Positions 1 through 8,498 of a stretch of DNA of 22,325 nucleotides are shown here, piece after piece. The notes below the pieces were generated by a model. It was not told where the DNA came from and made no database searches. It was given only the letters and a program-made list of their open reading frames with translations. A program made the translations under genes and the position numbers. Origin of the DNA: Clostridiaceae bacterium (GTDB lineage Bacteria; Bacillota; Clostridia; Oscillospirales; Acutalibacteraceae). The stretch's first letter is position 1; the number at the start of each line of letters is the position of its first letter. The stretch covers positions 1 through 22,325 of the forward strand of contig JAEDFL010000029.1 in NCBI GenBank assembly GCA_016292785.1, given 5' to 3'.

Positions 1-1181
1 CCGAGCGTCAGACGGAAATACTTCGTATCGCAATTAAGACGGGATGCAAGCTCAAAACCTCACCGAGCCTTTTGGAAATGGCGGATATGTCCCAAGGAGG
101 CGGAAGAATCCGTGATGTTAACATCACCGACCTTCTTTCCCGTCCCGAGGTTGAGCTGAACAAAGATGTTTGCAGTTATCTTAATGACCAGGTCGTTCTT
201 GTTACCGGCGGAGGCGGTTCGATCGGAAGCGAGCTTTGCCGTCAGGTTTCAAAATATCATCCGAAAAAGATCGTTGTTTTTGATATATATGAAAACAGCG
301 CATACCTTCTTAAACAGCAGCTTGACGCCTTCCATAAAGGCAAGCTTGAAATAGATATAAGAATAGGCTCCGTCAGAGATCCCAAAAGACTCAGAGAGGT
401 CTTTGACGAGTTCCACCCGTCAATCGTTTTCCATGCGGCGGCGCACAAGCACGTTCCTCTTATGGAGGATAGTCCCAAGGAAGCTGTCAAGAACAATGTT
501 TTCGGAACGTTTAACGTTGCAAGCATTGCCATTGAATATAACGTAAAACGATTTGTAAATATCTCCTCGGACAAGGCTGTCAACCCTGCAAACGTTATGG
601 GTGCAACAAAGAGAATAACCGAGATGATCGTTCAGTATTTTGAACGCAAATGCAACAACAGCACTATCTTTGCTGCAGTTCGTTTCGGCAATGTTCTCGG
701 CTCAAGCGGAAGCGTTATTCCGATCTTTACCGAGCAGATTAAAAACGGAGGACCGGTTACGGTAACCCATCCCGATATTACAAGATATTTTATGACCATT
801 CCCGAAGCGGCTCAGCTTGTTGTTCAGGCTGGCGGTCTTGCCAAGGGCGGAGAGATTTTTGTTCTCGATATGGGTGAGCCTGTCAAAATTGTCACCCTCG
901 CCGAAAACCTGATTATGCTTTCGGGATATAAGCCCTACACAGAGATCGAAATAGAATTTTCGGGACTTCGTCCGGGCGAGAAGCTCTATGAGGAGCTTGT
1001 CCTTGAGGAAGAAAGCAGCGAGAGAAAAATGACTGCGAATAACAAAATTTTTGTCACTAAGCCGGTTGAGATGGACGACAAACTTTTTGAAAGCCAGCTT
1101 GAAAAACTTAAAAACGCAGGAGAAAGAGAAGTAAGGGGTATTATTAAAGAGATAGTTCCGAACTATCACGAAGCAGAATAA
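1..1181 (+). CDS. Membrane-type UDP-N-acetylglucosamine 4,6-dehydratase (PglF/FlaA1/CapD-like), 5' end outside window
   Basis: The reading frame is open from position 3 and has no stop before the window edge, so this is the C-terminal part of a longer protein. The TTG at 72 is internal. Twenty-three linker residues precede it, and the following RIRDVNITDLLSRP stretch matches the linker between the membrane domain and the short-chain dehydrogenase domain in family members of about 600 residues. Visible are the nucleotide-binding loop TGGGGSIGSE (nt 204-233) and the SSDKAVNPANVMGATKR region, with the Met-x3-Lys active site that replaces the usual Tyr-x3-Lys. RFGNVLGSSGSVIP and RPGEKLYEE are also typical. 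The family converts UDP-GlcNAc to UDP-4-keto-6-deoxy-GlcNAc. The long form resembles PglF/WbpM rather than the short inverting PseB. It starts the visible sugar operon and lies 33 nt before a PglC-like transferase. The exact stereochemistry is inferred. Confidence 0.93.
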   Translation, partial: ERQTEILRIAIKTGCKLKTSPSLLEMADMSQGGGRIRDVNITDLLSRPEVELNKDVCSYLNDQVVLVTGGGGSIGSELCRQVSKYHPKKIVVFDIYENSAYLLKQQLDAFHKGKLEIDIRIGSVRDPKRLREVFDEFHPSIVFHAAAHKHVPLMEDSPKEAVKNNVFGTFNVASIAIEYNVKRFVNISSDKAVNPANVMGATKRITEMIVQYFERKCNNSTIFAAVRFGNVLGSSGSVIPIFTEQIKNGGPVTVTHPDITRYFMTIPEAAQLVVQAGGLAKGGEIFVLDMGEPVKIVTLAENLIMLSGYKPYTEIEIEFSGLRPGEKLYEELVLEEESSERKMTANNKIFVTKPVEMDDKLFESQLEKLKNAGEREVRGIIKEIVPNYHEAE

Positions 1182-1214
1182 AAATGAAAAAATCTTTTGA
1201 GAGAGTGGGATCAG

Positions 1215-1829
1215 ATGTATAAGTACATAAAGAGGTCACTCGATCTGATTACGGCGCTGTTTCTTGTGATAATTCTTTCCCCCATAATGCTGATTGCGGC
1301 AATACTGATTGCGGTCAACAGGGACGGACCGATACTTTTTAAACAGGAAAGGCCCGGAAAAGACGGAAAGATCTTTACCGTTAATAAATTTCGCACAATG
1401 TCAACGGTGCTTCGGGATAAAAACGGAAACGAACTGAGCGACTTTGACAGAATGACAAAAATAGGCAACATTCTTAGAAAGACAAGCGTTGATGAGCTGC
1501 CCCAGCTTTTTAACATAATTAAAGGTGAAATGAGCTTCATCGGTCCGAGACCGCTCCTCAAGGAGTATCTTGAGCTTTATTCACCCGAACAGATGCGCCG
1601 TCATGAAGTTCTGCCCGGAATTTCCGGATGGGCGCAGGTCAACGGACGCAACACTCTGACATGGGAAGAAAAATTTGCCTATGATGTTTATTATGTTGAC
1701 CATTACAGCTTTAAAATGGATATGAAGATTTTTATCAAGACAATAGAAAATGTTGTCAGTCAGGACGGAATAAACAGTAATTCAGAAAATACAATGGAAA
1801 AATTTCAGGGAAACAGGGAAACGGTATAA
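1215..1829 (+). CDS. Undecaprenyl-phosphate sugar-1-phosphate transferase, PglC-like
   Basis: This 204-residue monotopic phosphoglycosyl transferase moves a sugar-1-phosphate from a UDP-sugar to undecaprenyl phosphate, starting repeat-unit assembly on the inner membrane face. The N-terminal hydrophobic segment (about residues 10-35, with a central Ser-Pro) fits the re-entrant helix of the family. It is followed by GPILFKQERPGKDGK, KFRTM, the catalytic Asp-Glu in TSVDELPQL, FIGPRPLL and PGISGWAQVNGRN. The size is that of the small PglC class without the extra membrane helices of WcaJ/WbaP. An in-frame TTG at 1197 would add six residues, but the ATG at 1215 follows GAGAGAGTGGG and gives the usual MYKYIKRSLDL start. 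The PglF-like and PglE-like genes nearby suggest a UDP-bacillosamine-type substrate; that is inference. Confidence 0.93.
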   Translation: MYKYIKRSLDLITALFLVIILSPIMLIAAILIAVNRDGPILFKQERPGKDGKIFTVNKFRTMSTVLRDKNGNELSDFDRMTKIGNILRKTSVDELPQLFNIIKGEMSFIGPRPLLKEYLELYSPEQMRRHEVLPGISGWAQVNGRNTLTWEEKFAYDVYYVDHYSFKMDMKIFIKTIENVVSQDGINSNSENTMEKFQGNRETV

Positions 1830-1846
1830 AGAAAGGATGCTTCGCA

Positions 1847-2959
1847 ATGAAAAAAATTCTTTATGTTGCTACGGTTGCGGAGCATTTTTATTATTTCCAT
1901 TTGCCCTGTTTCAAGCTGTTTAAAGAAAAAGGCTGGCAGGTTGATGTTGCCTGCGGAGGCGAAAGAGAGCTGCCTTTTTGTGACAACAGATTTAAGATTT
2001 CCATCAAACGCTCGCCCGCCGACAAGGAAAATTTAAAGGCATATAAAGAGCTGAAAAAAATTATCCGCGACGGCGGCTACGATATCATTCATTGTCATAC
2101 GCCGATGGGCGGTATACTTGCCCGAATTGCCGCAAGAGGCGAGAGGAAAAAGGGAACAAAGGTGGTTTATACAGCACACGGCTTCCATTTTTATAAGGGT
2201 GCGCCGGCTCTTAACTGGCTTGTTTATTATCCGATCGAGCTTGTTATGTCGGCAATGACAGATTGCCTGATTACGATAAATGACGAGGATTTCGCTTTTG
2301 CGAAAAAACACCTTAAAGCGAAGAAAACCGTCAAGGTGAACGGAGTCGGTTACAACAGCGATAAGTTCTTTAGGATCTCCGATGACGAGAAGCGAAAGCT
2401 TCGCAGCGAAAAGGGCTTTTCGCAGGAGGAAACTCTGCTGATCTACGTTGCGGAAATGAATGAAAACAAAAATCAGTCTATGCTGATCAGGGCGATGAAA
2501 AAACTGACGGAGGACGGCGGCAATTATAGGCTGCTTATTGTCGGCGCCGACAATATCTCGGGAAAATATGTTTCGCTTGCAAGTGAGCTTGGCGTTTCCG
2601 ACCGTGTGGATTTTCTCGGACACCGTGAGGATGTCTGCACACTTGTTCAGCTCAGCGATATTGCCGTTGGCTCAAGCTTGCGTGAGGGCTTGCCCGTTAA
2701 CGTGATGGAGGCAATGGCTTGCGGCCTTCCCGTTGTTCTCTCGGACAACAGGGGACACCGTGCGCTCTGCCGTGACGGATATAACGGTTTTGTTGTTGCA
2801 CCGAATGACGATGAAGCAATGGCAAAACGAATAAAAAAACTGAAAGAGGACAGACCTCTTTACAATACGATGTCTGAGAATGCTGTCGGTTTCATAAAGA
2901 CTTTTTCAAAGGAAAATGTAATAGAGGAACTGAAAGCGGTTTACGAATCATTGGAATGA
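1847..2959 (+). CDS. Glycosyltransferase family 4, EpsD-like
   Basis: This 370-residue GT-B enzyme probably adds a sugar to the lipid-linked intermediate made by the preceding gene. The N-terminal domain opens with KKILYVATVAEHFYYFHLPCFK, the form seen in EpsD-like exopolysaccharide transferases, and contains DIIHCHTPMGG and YTAHGFHFY. The C-terminal nucleotide-sugar domain contains an E-x7-E motif in REGLPVNVMEAMACGLPVV around residue 280. The length is normal for GT4. The ATG at 1847 follows GAAAGGATG and lies 17 nt after the previous stop, so it is in the same operon. The donor and linkage cannot be read from the sequence. By position it may be the second-sugar transferase, comparable to PglA. 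Confidence 0.9.
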   Translation: MKKILYVATVAEHFYYFHLPCFKLFKEKGWQVDVACGGERELPFCDNRFKISIKRSPADKENLKAYKELKKIIRDGGYDIIHCHTPMGGILARIAARGERKKGTKVVYTAHGFHFYKGAPALNWLVYYPIELVMSAMTDCLITINDEDFAFAKKHLKAKKTVKVNGVGYNSDKFFRISDDEKRKLRSEKGFSQEETLLIYVAEMNENKNQSMLIRAMKKLTEDGGNYRLLIVGADNISGKYVSLASELGVSDRVDFLGHREDVCTLVQLSDIAVGSSLREGLPVNVMEAMACGLPVVLSDNRGHRALCRDGYNGFVVAPNDDEAMAKRIKKLKEDRPLYNTMSENAVGFIKTFSKENVIEELKAVYESLE

Positions 2960-2991
2960 ATCCACCGTGACCGTCTTGGGAAAGGTACAGA

Positions 2992-4134
2992 ATGATTAAC
3001 TTCAATTTTGACTTTTATGAAATAATTGTATGGGTTGCCACGTTTCTTTTGTGTATGATAGCTGTGGCGGCTCGTTCCTTTCCGCTCAGAGCAAGAGGCG
3101 GTCTCGGTCAGCCCTTGCCAAATCCGATCGCTTTGATTTTACCGATTGCTTTCTACGTTACCTTTGCAGGACTCAGAAGAACTATCGGAGACACATATTT
3201 TTATATGTATTCGTTTGAAAATATGCCCGATAATAATGCGGTAGAAATCCAAACGATTTTGGACGGAAATATGTTCGCATTCATCCAGAACATTATCAGA
3301 AACCAAACGGACGATCCGCAGGTTCTGATTTTCGTCTGTTCGGCAATTGCCTTGATTCCGACGTTGATTATAATCTATTACTACTGTACTCCGATTGAGC
3401 TGGGCATATTTATGTTTTTCACTTACGGATATCTCGGCGGTATGATGGACGGAATGAGACAGTATATGGCTGCGGCAATTGTACTGCTGGGCACAAAATA
3501 TCTTTTTTCAATCAAGCGAGGCTCGATTTTCAAGTATGCTGTTTTTGTAATAATAGCTTACTTTATGCACAGCAGTGCGTTGATGATGCTGGCAGTATAC
3601 ATTGTAGTCAGAAGAAAGGCATGGGAAAAAAGCTCCTACGTTCTCTTGTTCGGTAGCGTTGTTCTTGCAATGGGATTTGATAAAATTCTCCCGTCCTTCC
3701 TCGGTGCGTTGGAGGAAACAAGCTATTCCGGATATGCGGAAAACGGCTGGTTTACCAACGGCGTTGAGGGCGGAAGCAGCCTGTTCAGACCTATAGTTTC
3801 TGCGGCTCCGATTGTGGTTGCATACCTGAACAAGGATAGAATGAAGATGCTCGGTCATATCGGAGATATTCTGATAAATATGGCATTTTTGAATATGGCG
3901 ATTTATATTGTTGCGACTTATAACTGGATTTTTGCCCGACTGGCAATTTATCTGAGTATTTACTATATTATCTTCACCGCTTGGGTTGTTTCCTATGCCG
4001 TAAAGCCAAAGGACAAGGCGGTATATGTCACCGGTCTGGTAATACTGTTTTTCCTATACTCAAGAGTTATGGCTTACCAGATATATATGTATCAGTCCGA
4101 TTATTTCTTCCCCGGCAGAAAACTTTTTCGTTGA
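2992..4134 (+). CDS. EpsG-family (Wzy-like) exopolysaccharide polymerase, multi-pass membrane protein
   Basis: This 380-residue protein has roughly nine or ten hydrophobic segments spread over its whole length, starting at about residue 10. An arginine-containing segment near residues 145-168 (YGYLGGMMDGMRQYMAAAIV) is typical of EpsG proteins, as is FMHSSALMMLAVY further on. EpsG/Wzy proteins join lipid-linked repeat units into a polymer on the outer membrane face in Wzy-dependent pathways. The ATG at 2992 is preceded by GGGAAAGG and lies 32 nt after the GT4 gene. No Wzx flippase is visible in the window, so translocation must be supplied by a gene to the left or elsewhere. Family assignment rests on hydrophobic pattern plus these motifs. 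O-antigen-ligase-type or acyltransferase membrane proteins are less likely. Confidence 0.83.
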   Translation: MINFNFDFYEIIVWVATFLLCMIAVAARSFPLRARGGLGQPLPNPIALILPIAFYVTFAGLRRTIGDTYFYMYSFENMPDNNAVEIQTILDGNMFAFIQNIIRNQTDDPQVLIFVCSAIALIPTLIIIYYYCTPIELGIFMFFTYGYLGGMMDGMRQYMAAAIVLLGTKYLFSIKRGSIFKYAVFVIIAYFMHSSALMMLAVYIVVRRKAWEKSSYVLLFGSVVLAMGFDKILPSFLGALEETSYSGYAENGWFTNGVEGGSSLFRPIVSAAPIVVAYLNKDRMKMLGHIGDILINMAFLNMAIYIVATYNWIFARLAIYLSIYYIIFTAWVVSYAVKPKDKAVYVTGLVILFFLYSRVMAYQIYMYQSDYFFPGRKLFR

Positions 4135-4144
4135 GGTCTTAGTT

Positions 4145-5293
4145 ATGAAATATTTTTTGTTTAATCATGAGGGCAGTAAAAACCACGGCTGTGAAGCTAT
4201 TGTCAGAGGAAGTATGAATATCATTGAAAACAGCGACGAAAAAGCGGAATTTGTCCTTTCGTCAAACAATCCCTCCGACGATGAAATATTAAATAACATA
4301 ACCGTAAAAGCGGCAAAGACAAGAGATCTGACAAAGGTTGAAAAGCTTATTGCCGCCGTGGATCTCAAAATCAACAATTCCGAGACCTACGCTTTGCAGA
4401 AAATGTATTCCCCGATCGTTTCCGATGCAGAGGACTGCGATGTCTGTCTTTCCGTCGGCGGCGACACATATTGCTACGGCGACAATCACGGTATACAGGT
4501 GCTTACAAGAGAGCTTAAAAAAAGAGGAAAAAAGACCGTGCTCTGGGGTGCGTCAATCGGTGCAGAGGATCTCAGCGAACGGAAGCTCGAAAGTCTGAGA
4601 GATTTTGATGCGATATTTACACGCGAGCCGATAACATATGAGCTTCTCAAGGAGAACGGTGCGAACGATAATATTTATCTCTTTTCCGATCCCGCTTTTT
4701 GTATGGAGAGAGTAGAGGTGGAGCCGATAGACCGATTTACAAGAGAGAACACTCTCGGCTTTAATATCAGCCCTCTTGTTGCGTCGGGAGATCCGAGAAA
4801 AAAAGAAATTGCCGAAGATTTTCTCAGGTTCGTTTTTGAGAATACAACGATGAAAGTCCTGCTTGTTCCGCACGTTGTTGAGGAAAATAACAATGACTAT
4901 GATTTTATGAAACCGATTTTTGAAAAGTTTGATCATACAGGCAGAATAGCGATACTTCCTCCCGACCTTGAAGCAAGACAGTACAAAGGATATATTGCCG
5001 GAACAAGATTTTTTGTCGGTGCAAGAACACATTCAACAATCGCCGCATATTCAAGCGGAGTCCCGACGATTGCACTCGGATACAGCGTTAAGGCGAGAGG
5101 AATTGCAAAGGATATTTTCGGGGAGGAAAAATATGTCCTTGACATCAAAGCGATGACGGATTATGAAGAACTCAGAGATGAGTTTTTAAAACTGCTTGAA
5201 AATGAAAATGAAATTCGCAGAGAATTGATGAAGAGCATACCTCTGCGAATGAGAAGCGCAATGGAAGCCGGAGAAATGCTTCGGAAAATCTGA
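4145..5293 (+). CDS. Polysaccharide pyruvyl transferase family protein (WcaK/CsaB-like)
   Basis: The 382-residue protein has the GT-B-like fold signatures of the PS_pyruv_trans family: an N-terminal NHEGSKNHGCEAIVRG segment, SVGGDTYCYGDNHG near residues 103-116, VLWGASIG, and the C-terminal RTHSTIAAYSSGVPTIALGY block near residues 295-315. Characterised members use phosphoenolpyruvate to add a pyruvate ketal to a sugar in exopolysaccharides or secondary cell-wall polymers, giving the chain a negative charge. The gene begins 10 nt after the EpsG-like gene and belongs to the same transcript. The family also includes members that have not been shown to ketalise, so the substrate and even the reaction are inferred. 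The ATG at 4145 is preceded only by a weak GAGG-type site, consistent with coupling to the upstream stop. Confidence 0.87.
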   Translation: MKYFLFNHEGSKNHGCEAIVRGSMNIIENSDEKAEFVLSSNNPSDDEILNNITVKAAKTRDLTKVEKLIAAVDLKINNSETYALQKMYSPIVSDAEDCDVCLSVGGDTYCYGDNHGIQVLTRELKKRGKKTVLWGASIGAEDLSERKLESLRDFDAIFTREPITYELLKENGANDNIYLFSDPAFCMERVEVEPIDRFTRENTLGFNISPLVASGDPRKKEIAEDFLRFVFENTTMKVLLVPHVVEENNNDYDFMKPIFEKFDHTGRIAILPPDLEARQYKGYIAGTRFFVGARTHSTIAAYSSGVPTIALGYSVKARGIAKDIFGEEKYVLDIKAMTDYEELRDEFLKLLENENEIRRELMKSIPLRMRSAMEAGEMLRKI

Positions 5294-5306
5294 TAGGAGT
5301 GACGGA

Positions 5307-6494
5307 GTGAAAAAGCAGATTCTTTTTGTTATTCCCTCTATGAGGGGCGGAGGCGCAGAAAAAAGTCTTTTGACCGTTCTGACGCTTTTTGATTACGAAA
5401 AATATGATGTCGATCTGCTTTGCTTCAGACACGACGGTCTGTTTTTTGAAAAAATTCCCGATCAGGTCAATGTTTTAGGCGGCAGCGCCGACTACGAAAT
5501 GTTTGACGGTAACGCAGTGAGCGCTGTTAAATATTTTCTGAAAAAAGGCAAGCTTTTTTCTGCGATAGACCGACTGAAATATTCCAAAATTTCCGAGGTC
5601 ACCGACTCGCATATTCGTGAGGAGATGCAGTGGAAATATCTGAAAAAACAACTCCCCAAAATTGAAAAAAGCTATGACTGTGCTATCGGATATCTTGAGG
5701 GAAACGCCAACCGATTTGTAACGGAAAAGGTTAACGCAAAAAGAAAGCTTTGCTATATTCACAACGATATTGAAAAACTCGGATTTGATAAAATCAGCTA
5801 TGAAAAAACTTTTCAGGCGGCGGATAAAATAATTACGGTTTCCGAGGAATGTAAGAACAGTCTTTTGAAAAATTTCCCGGAACATAAAACTAAGTTTGAA
5901 ATTGTAGAAAATATCACAGGGCAGAAAATTCTGATAGAAGAAAGCAAGAAAATCAATGCCTATCCCGATCGAGGAAACGAGATCATTATCTGCACGGTCG
6001 GAAGATTTTCTCCGCAGAAAAATATTTCTCTTGCCGTGGATTGCTGTGACGAGCTTGTGAAAAGAGGCAGGAATATCAAGTGGTATCACATCGGCACGGG
6101 AGAACTGAAGGCGCAGATCGAAAAACAAATCGAAAGCTGCGGACTGGAAAAGAATTTTATTTTGCTCGGAGCAAAGTCGGAGCCGTATCCGTATATCGGT
6201 CAATGCGACATCTATGTTCAGCCGTCGCTTTTTGAAGGAAAGTCAATCGCAATAGATGAGGCAAAGGCGCTTTTACGGCCGATCGTCGTGACGGATTTCC
6301 CAACGATTTTCGACCAGATAAACGACGGGGTTGACGGAATAATCTGTCATATGGATAAGGACGATATGGCGGATAAGCTGGATTTGCTGATCGACGACAA
6401 AAACGAGAGAACAAAGCTGAGCAATAATCTTGCAGGGGAAAAGGTGAGCAACGAGGAAGAAATATTCAAGCTCTACGGACTGATCGGAGAATGA
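5307..6494 (+). CDS. Glycosyltransferase family 4
   Basis: This 395-residue GT4 enzyme has the classic N-terminal FVIPSMRGGGAEKSLLTVL loop and the acceptor-domain segment CYIHNDIEKLGF. The donor domain begins at IICTVGRFSPQKN, followed by WYHIGTGELKAQIE and PSLFEGKSIAIDEAKALLRPIVVTD, which holds the E-x7-E motif. It probably adds one sugar of the repeat unit at the cytoplasmic membrane face. The start is GTG at 5307, chosen because AGGAG at 5295-5299 lies seven bases upstream and no better ATG is near. It begins 13 nt after the pyruvyl transferase and ends 10 nt before the hydrolase. It differs clearly from the EpsD-like enzyme at 1847, so the two likely make different linkages. The sugar specificity is not visible. 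Confidence 0.9.
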   Translation: MKKQILFVIPSMRGGGAEKSLLTVLTLFDYEKYDVDLLCFRHDGLFFEKIPDQVNVLGGSADYEMFDGNAVSAVKYFLKKGKLFSAIDRLKYSKISEVTDSHIREEMQWKYLKKQLPKIEKSYDCAIGYLEGNANRFVTEKVNAKRKLCYIHNDIEKLGFDKISYEKTFQAADKIITVSEECKNSLLKNFPEHKTKFEIVENITGQKILIEESKKINAYPDRGNEIIICTVGRFSPQKNISLAVDCCDELVKRGRNIKWYHIGTGELKAQIEKQIESCGLEKNFILLGAKSEPYPYIGQCDIYVQPSLFEGKSIAIDEAKALLRPIVVTDFPTIFDQINDGVDGIICHMDKDDMADKLDLLIDDKNERTKLSNNLAGEKVSNEEEIFKLYGLIGE

Positions 6495-6504
6495 GGCGAA
6501 ATAT

Positions 6505-7665
6505 ATGGCTATAATTATAATTTTACTCTTAATAATAATTGTTGTTCTCGGATATGAGCAGTGGGAAACCTTCCTCGCATGGCTCGGCAGGATAAAAATC
6601 GGACAGCTTTCCGAAGCCGAGTGGCTTGAAAAAACCAAAAATGTTTTGAGAAAGTGGCTGAAAAAAGGTGCGCCCGAGGTGACTGTAAACGACAGCCGCA
6701 ATACAAATTTTATAAAAAAAATAAACGACTACGGCAAACTGACCTCCGTAACCTACTGGCAGGACGCTTCTCTGCTCAAGGCGGCAAATTGTTTTGGCGA
6801 GGAAATGTCGGAGGAAGTCAAAAGCCTTATTTCAAGATACATCCGTCCGGATGACGGAGAATGGAAGGTAGTTCCGAAAAGAATGGACAGCGCAATGCTC
6901 TGCTTTGAAATGCTTTCCGGAAAATTTATCGACAGCGAAAGATTTCGCCCGGCGATGGACAGCGTTGCCGAGATGCTTAAAACTGCGGCAGATAATCACG
7001 GCACTATCCCGTATAACGAGAGTATTCCCGAATACAGGTTTGTTGACACGGTCGGAATGATATGCCCGTTTATGATAAAGTATGCGCTGACATATTCCTG
7101 CGACGAGTATATTTCACTTGCGATGAATCAGATCCGTGAGTATCGTGAACACGGAATAAACGAAGAAATCAAAATTCCTTTTCACAGCTTCAAGGAGGAG
7201 AGCTTTGAGCCTCTCGGAGTTTGCGGCTGGGGCAGAGGCTGCGCATGGTGGGCAATCGGATTGGTTGACAGCCTTCGCACGCTTCTTGACAGCGACGGTC
7301 ACAACCGTGAAAAGGCAGAGCTTCTGAAGCTTTCTATCGAATTTCTCGACGCTTTGAAAAAATACATTCACGAGGACGGCACAGTTGACAGGATCGTGCT
7401 TTGCTTTTCAGTTCAGGACAGCTCGGCTTGCGCCATGCTTGCGTACTGTTACGCATATATGGCGGAGCTTCTGGACAACGATGAATACAAAAAACTTGCA
7501 AAAAAAATGACAGAAAAAATCAGGACGGTAACACGCAGAAACGGTGTTATAGATTTTGCCCAGGGTGACACGCACGGAATAGGCTTCTATTCAGAAAAGC
7601 TTTGCGTTGTTCCTGCGGCACAGGGATTTGCGATTGCAGCAAACGAAATTCTTCAGCGCAAATAA
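6505..7665 (+). CDS. Membrane-anchored GH88/GH105-like glycosidase (unsaturated glycuronyl hydrolase family)
   Basis: Residues 2-16 form one strongly hydrophobic helix without charges. It is followed by an Arg/Lys-rich linker and an alpha-helical domain of about 320 residues. The domain resembles (alpha/alpha)6-barrel GH88/GH105 hydrolases: GTIPYNES near 166-173, FVDTVGMICPF at 179-189 with D181 a candidate catalytic acid, GWGRGCAWWAIGLVDSL at 241-257, and DSSACAMLAYCYAY at 305-318. Known members (YteR, unsaturated glucuronyl hydrolases) remove unsaturated uronic acids from oligosaccharide ends left by polysaccharide lyases, and most are soluble. This one sits inside an exopolysaccharide operon, 10 nt after a GT4 gene and 18 nt before the phosphatase gene. 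No lyase is visible. It might trim or edit the nascent polymer, but the fold is recognised more surely than the reaction. The site before ATG 6505 is weak. Confidence 0.72.
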   Translation: MAIIIILLLIIIVVLGYEQWETFLAWLGRIKIGQLSEAEWLEKTKNVLRKWLKKGAPEVTVNDSRNTNFIKKINDYGKLTSVTYWQDASLLKAANCFGEEMSEEVKSLISRYIRPDDGEWKVVPKRMDSAMLCFEMLSGKFIDSERFRPAMDSVAEMLKTAADNHGTIPYNESIPEYRFVDTVGMICPFMIKYALTYSCDEYISLAMNQIREYREHGINEEIKIPFHSFKEESFEPLGVCGWGRGCAWWAIGLVDSLRTLLDSDGHNREKAELLKLSIEFLDALKKYIHEDGTVDRIVLCFSVQDSSACAMLAYCYAYMAELLDNDEYKKLAKKMTEKIRTVTRRNGVIDFAQGDTHGIGFYSEKLCVVPAAQGFAIAANEILQRK

Positions 7666-7683
7666 CTCAGAAGGAGGGATTTT

Positions 7684-8442
7684 ATGATAGATCTTCATTG
7701 CCACATTCTTCCGGGAATGGACGACGGATCTAACAGTATGGATATGTCCGTGCAGATGTGTCGCATTGCACAGCAGAACGGAATAAAACATATAGTTTGC
7801 ACTCCGCATATTACTACGGTCGGCAACCTTGACGGATTTGTAGAAACAAGGAATAATAAAATCAGGGAGCTTCAAGATATTATCAATCAGCTGAATATGG
7901 GCATAACTCTCTATCCCGGAGCAGAGGTTTTTCTTGACGATGATGTTTTCTTCTCGTCGGATCTTCGGCGGCTTTCGATTAACGGAAGCCGATATATCCT
8001 GACTGAATTTGCCTTCCGAAATCTTTCGATTAAAAAAATAGTCAGCTACCTGAATGCGGTAATTGATATGGGACTCATCCCCATTGTGGCTCATCCGGAA
8101 AGATATGAATATTTCCAATTTGATTACGATGTTGTAAATGTGCTGATAAGAAACGGAGTTCTTTTTCAGATCAATGCGCCGAGCCTTGCAAGCCTTGACG
8201 GTCCGCAGGAATTTGAGCTTGCCTATGCGATGGCGTATACGGGTGCGGCTTCTTTCATCGCTACGGACGCCCACTCGTCACACTACAGGATGAACGACCT
8301 TTTGAGAATGATGAACTATTTCCCACCGGATATAAGTCAGTTTAATATGCAGATGATGGTACACGATGCGGCGAAAAACGTCCTTACGGATAAGGAGATT
8401 CCGATTATTAACAGGGGAGAGATTTATAAAAGGGGCTTTTAG
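7684..8442 (+). CDS. cpsB: CpsB/YwqE-type PHP-domain protein-tyrosine phosphatase
   Basis: The 252-residue protein carries the metal-binding motifs of the PHP family: DLHCHILPGMDDG (H5, H7, D13/D14), TPH at 40-42, GAEVFLDDD, VAHPERY and ATDAHSSHYR near the C-terminus. The length equals that of CpsB/Wzh/YwqE, Mn-dependent phosphatases that dephosphorylate the Tyr cluster of the partner BY-kinase in Bacillota capsule systems. A strong AAGGAGGG site (7671-7678) precedes ATG 7684. It lies directly before the fused BY-kinase gene, whose Tyr-rich tail is its expected substrate. A promoter begins only four bases after its stop codon, so kinase expression can be uncoupled from phosphatase expression. 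Confidence 0.92.
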   Translation: MIDLHCHILPGMDDGSNSMDMSVQMCRIAQQNGIKHIVCTPHITTVGNLDGFVETRNNKIRELQDIINQLNMGITLYPGAEVFLDDDVFFSSDLRRLSINGSRYILTEFAFRNLSIKKIVSYLNAVIDMGLIPIVAHPERYEYFQFDYDVVNVLIRNGVLFQINAPSLASLDGPQEFELAYAMAYTGAASFIATDAHSSHYRMNDLLRMMNYFPPDISQFNMQMMVHDAAKNVLTDKEIPIINRGEIYKRGF

Positions 8443-8445
8443 TTG

Positions 8446-8474
8446 TTGACTAATCGGTACTTTTACTTTATAAT
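8446..8474 (+). promoter_or_regulatory. Sigma-A promoter upstream of the BY-kinase gene
   Basis: TTGACT at 8446-8451 and TATAAT at 8469-8474 are separated by exactly 17 bp. This is a near-consensus vegetative promoter within the 56-nt gap between the phosphatase and kinase genes. Transcription would begin near 8481, giving a very short leader with GGAG at 8484-8487 before ATG 8499. It can make kinase and aminotransferase mRNA independently of the long operon. Start-site mapping is absent, so this is a sequence prediction. Confidence 0.85.
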
Positions 8475-8498
8475 ATACTAAATGGAGATGATAAAAAA

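Noticed and set aside
1184..1222. Twelve-codon mini-frame overlapping the PglC-like start
   Set aside because: It has no ribosome site and no leader-peptide features; it could aid coupling, but chance explains it.
7591..8274. Long minus-strand open frame of 227 codons opposite the phosphatase gene
   Set aside because: It lacks a ribosome site and domain motifs and lies wholly opposite a clear PHP-domain gene; it is a composition shadow.
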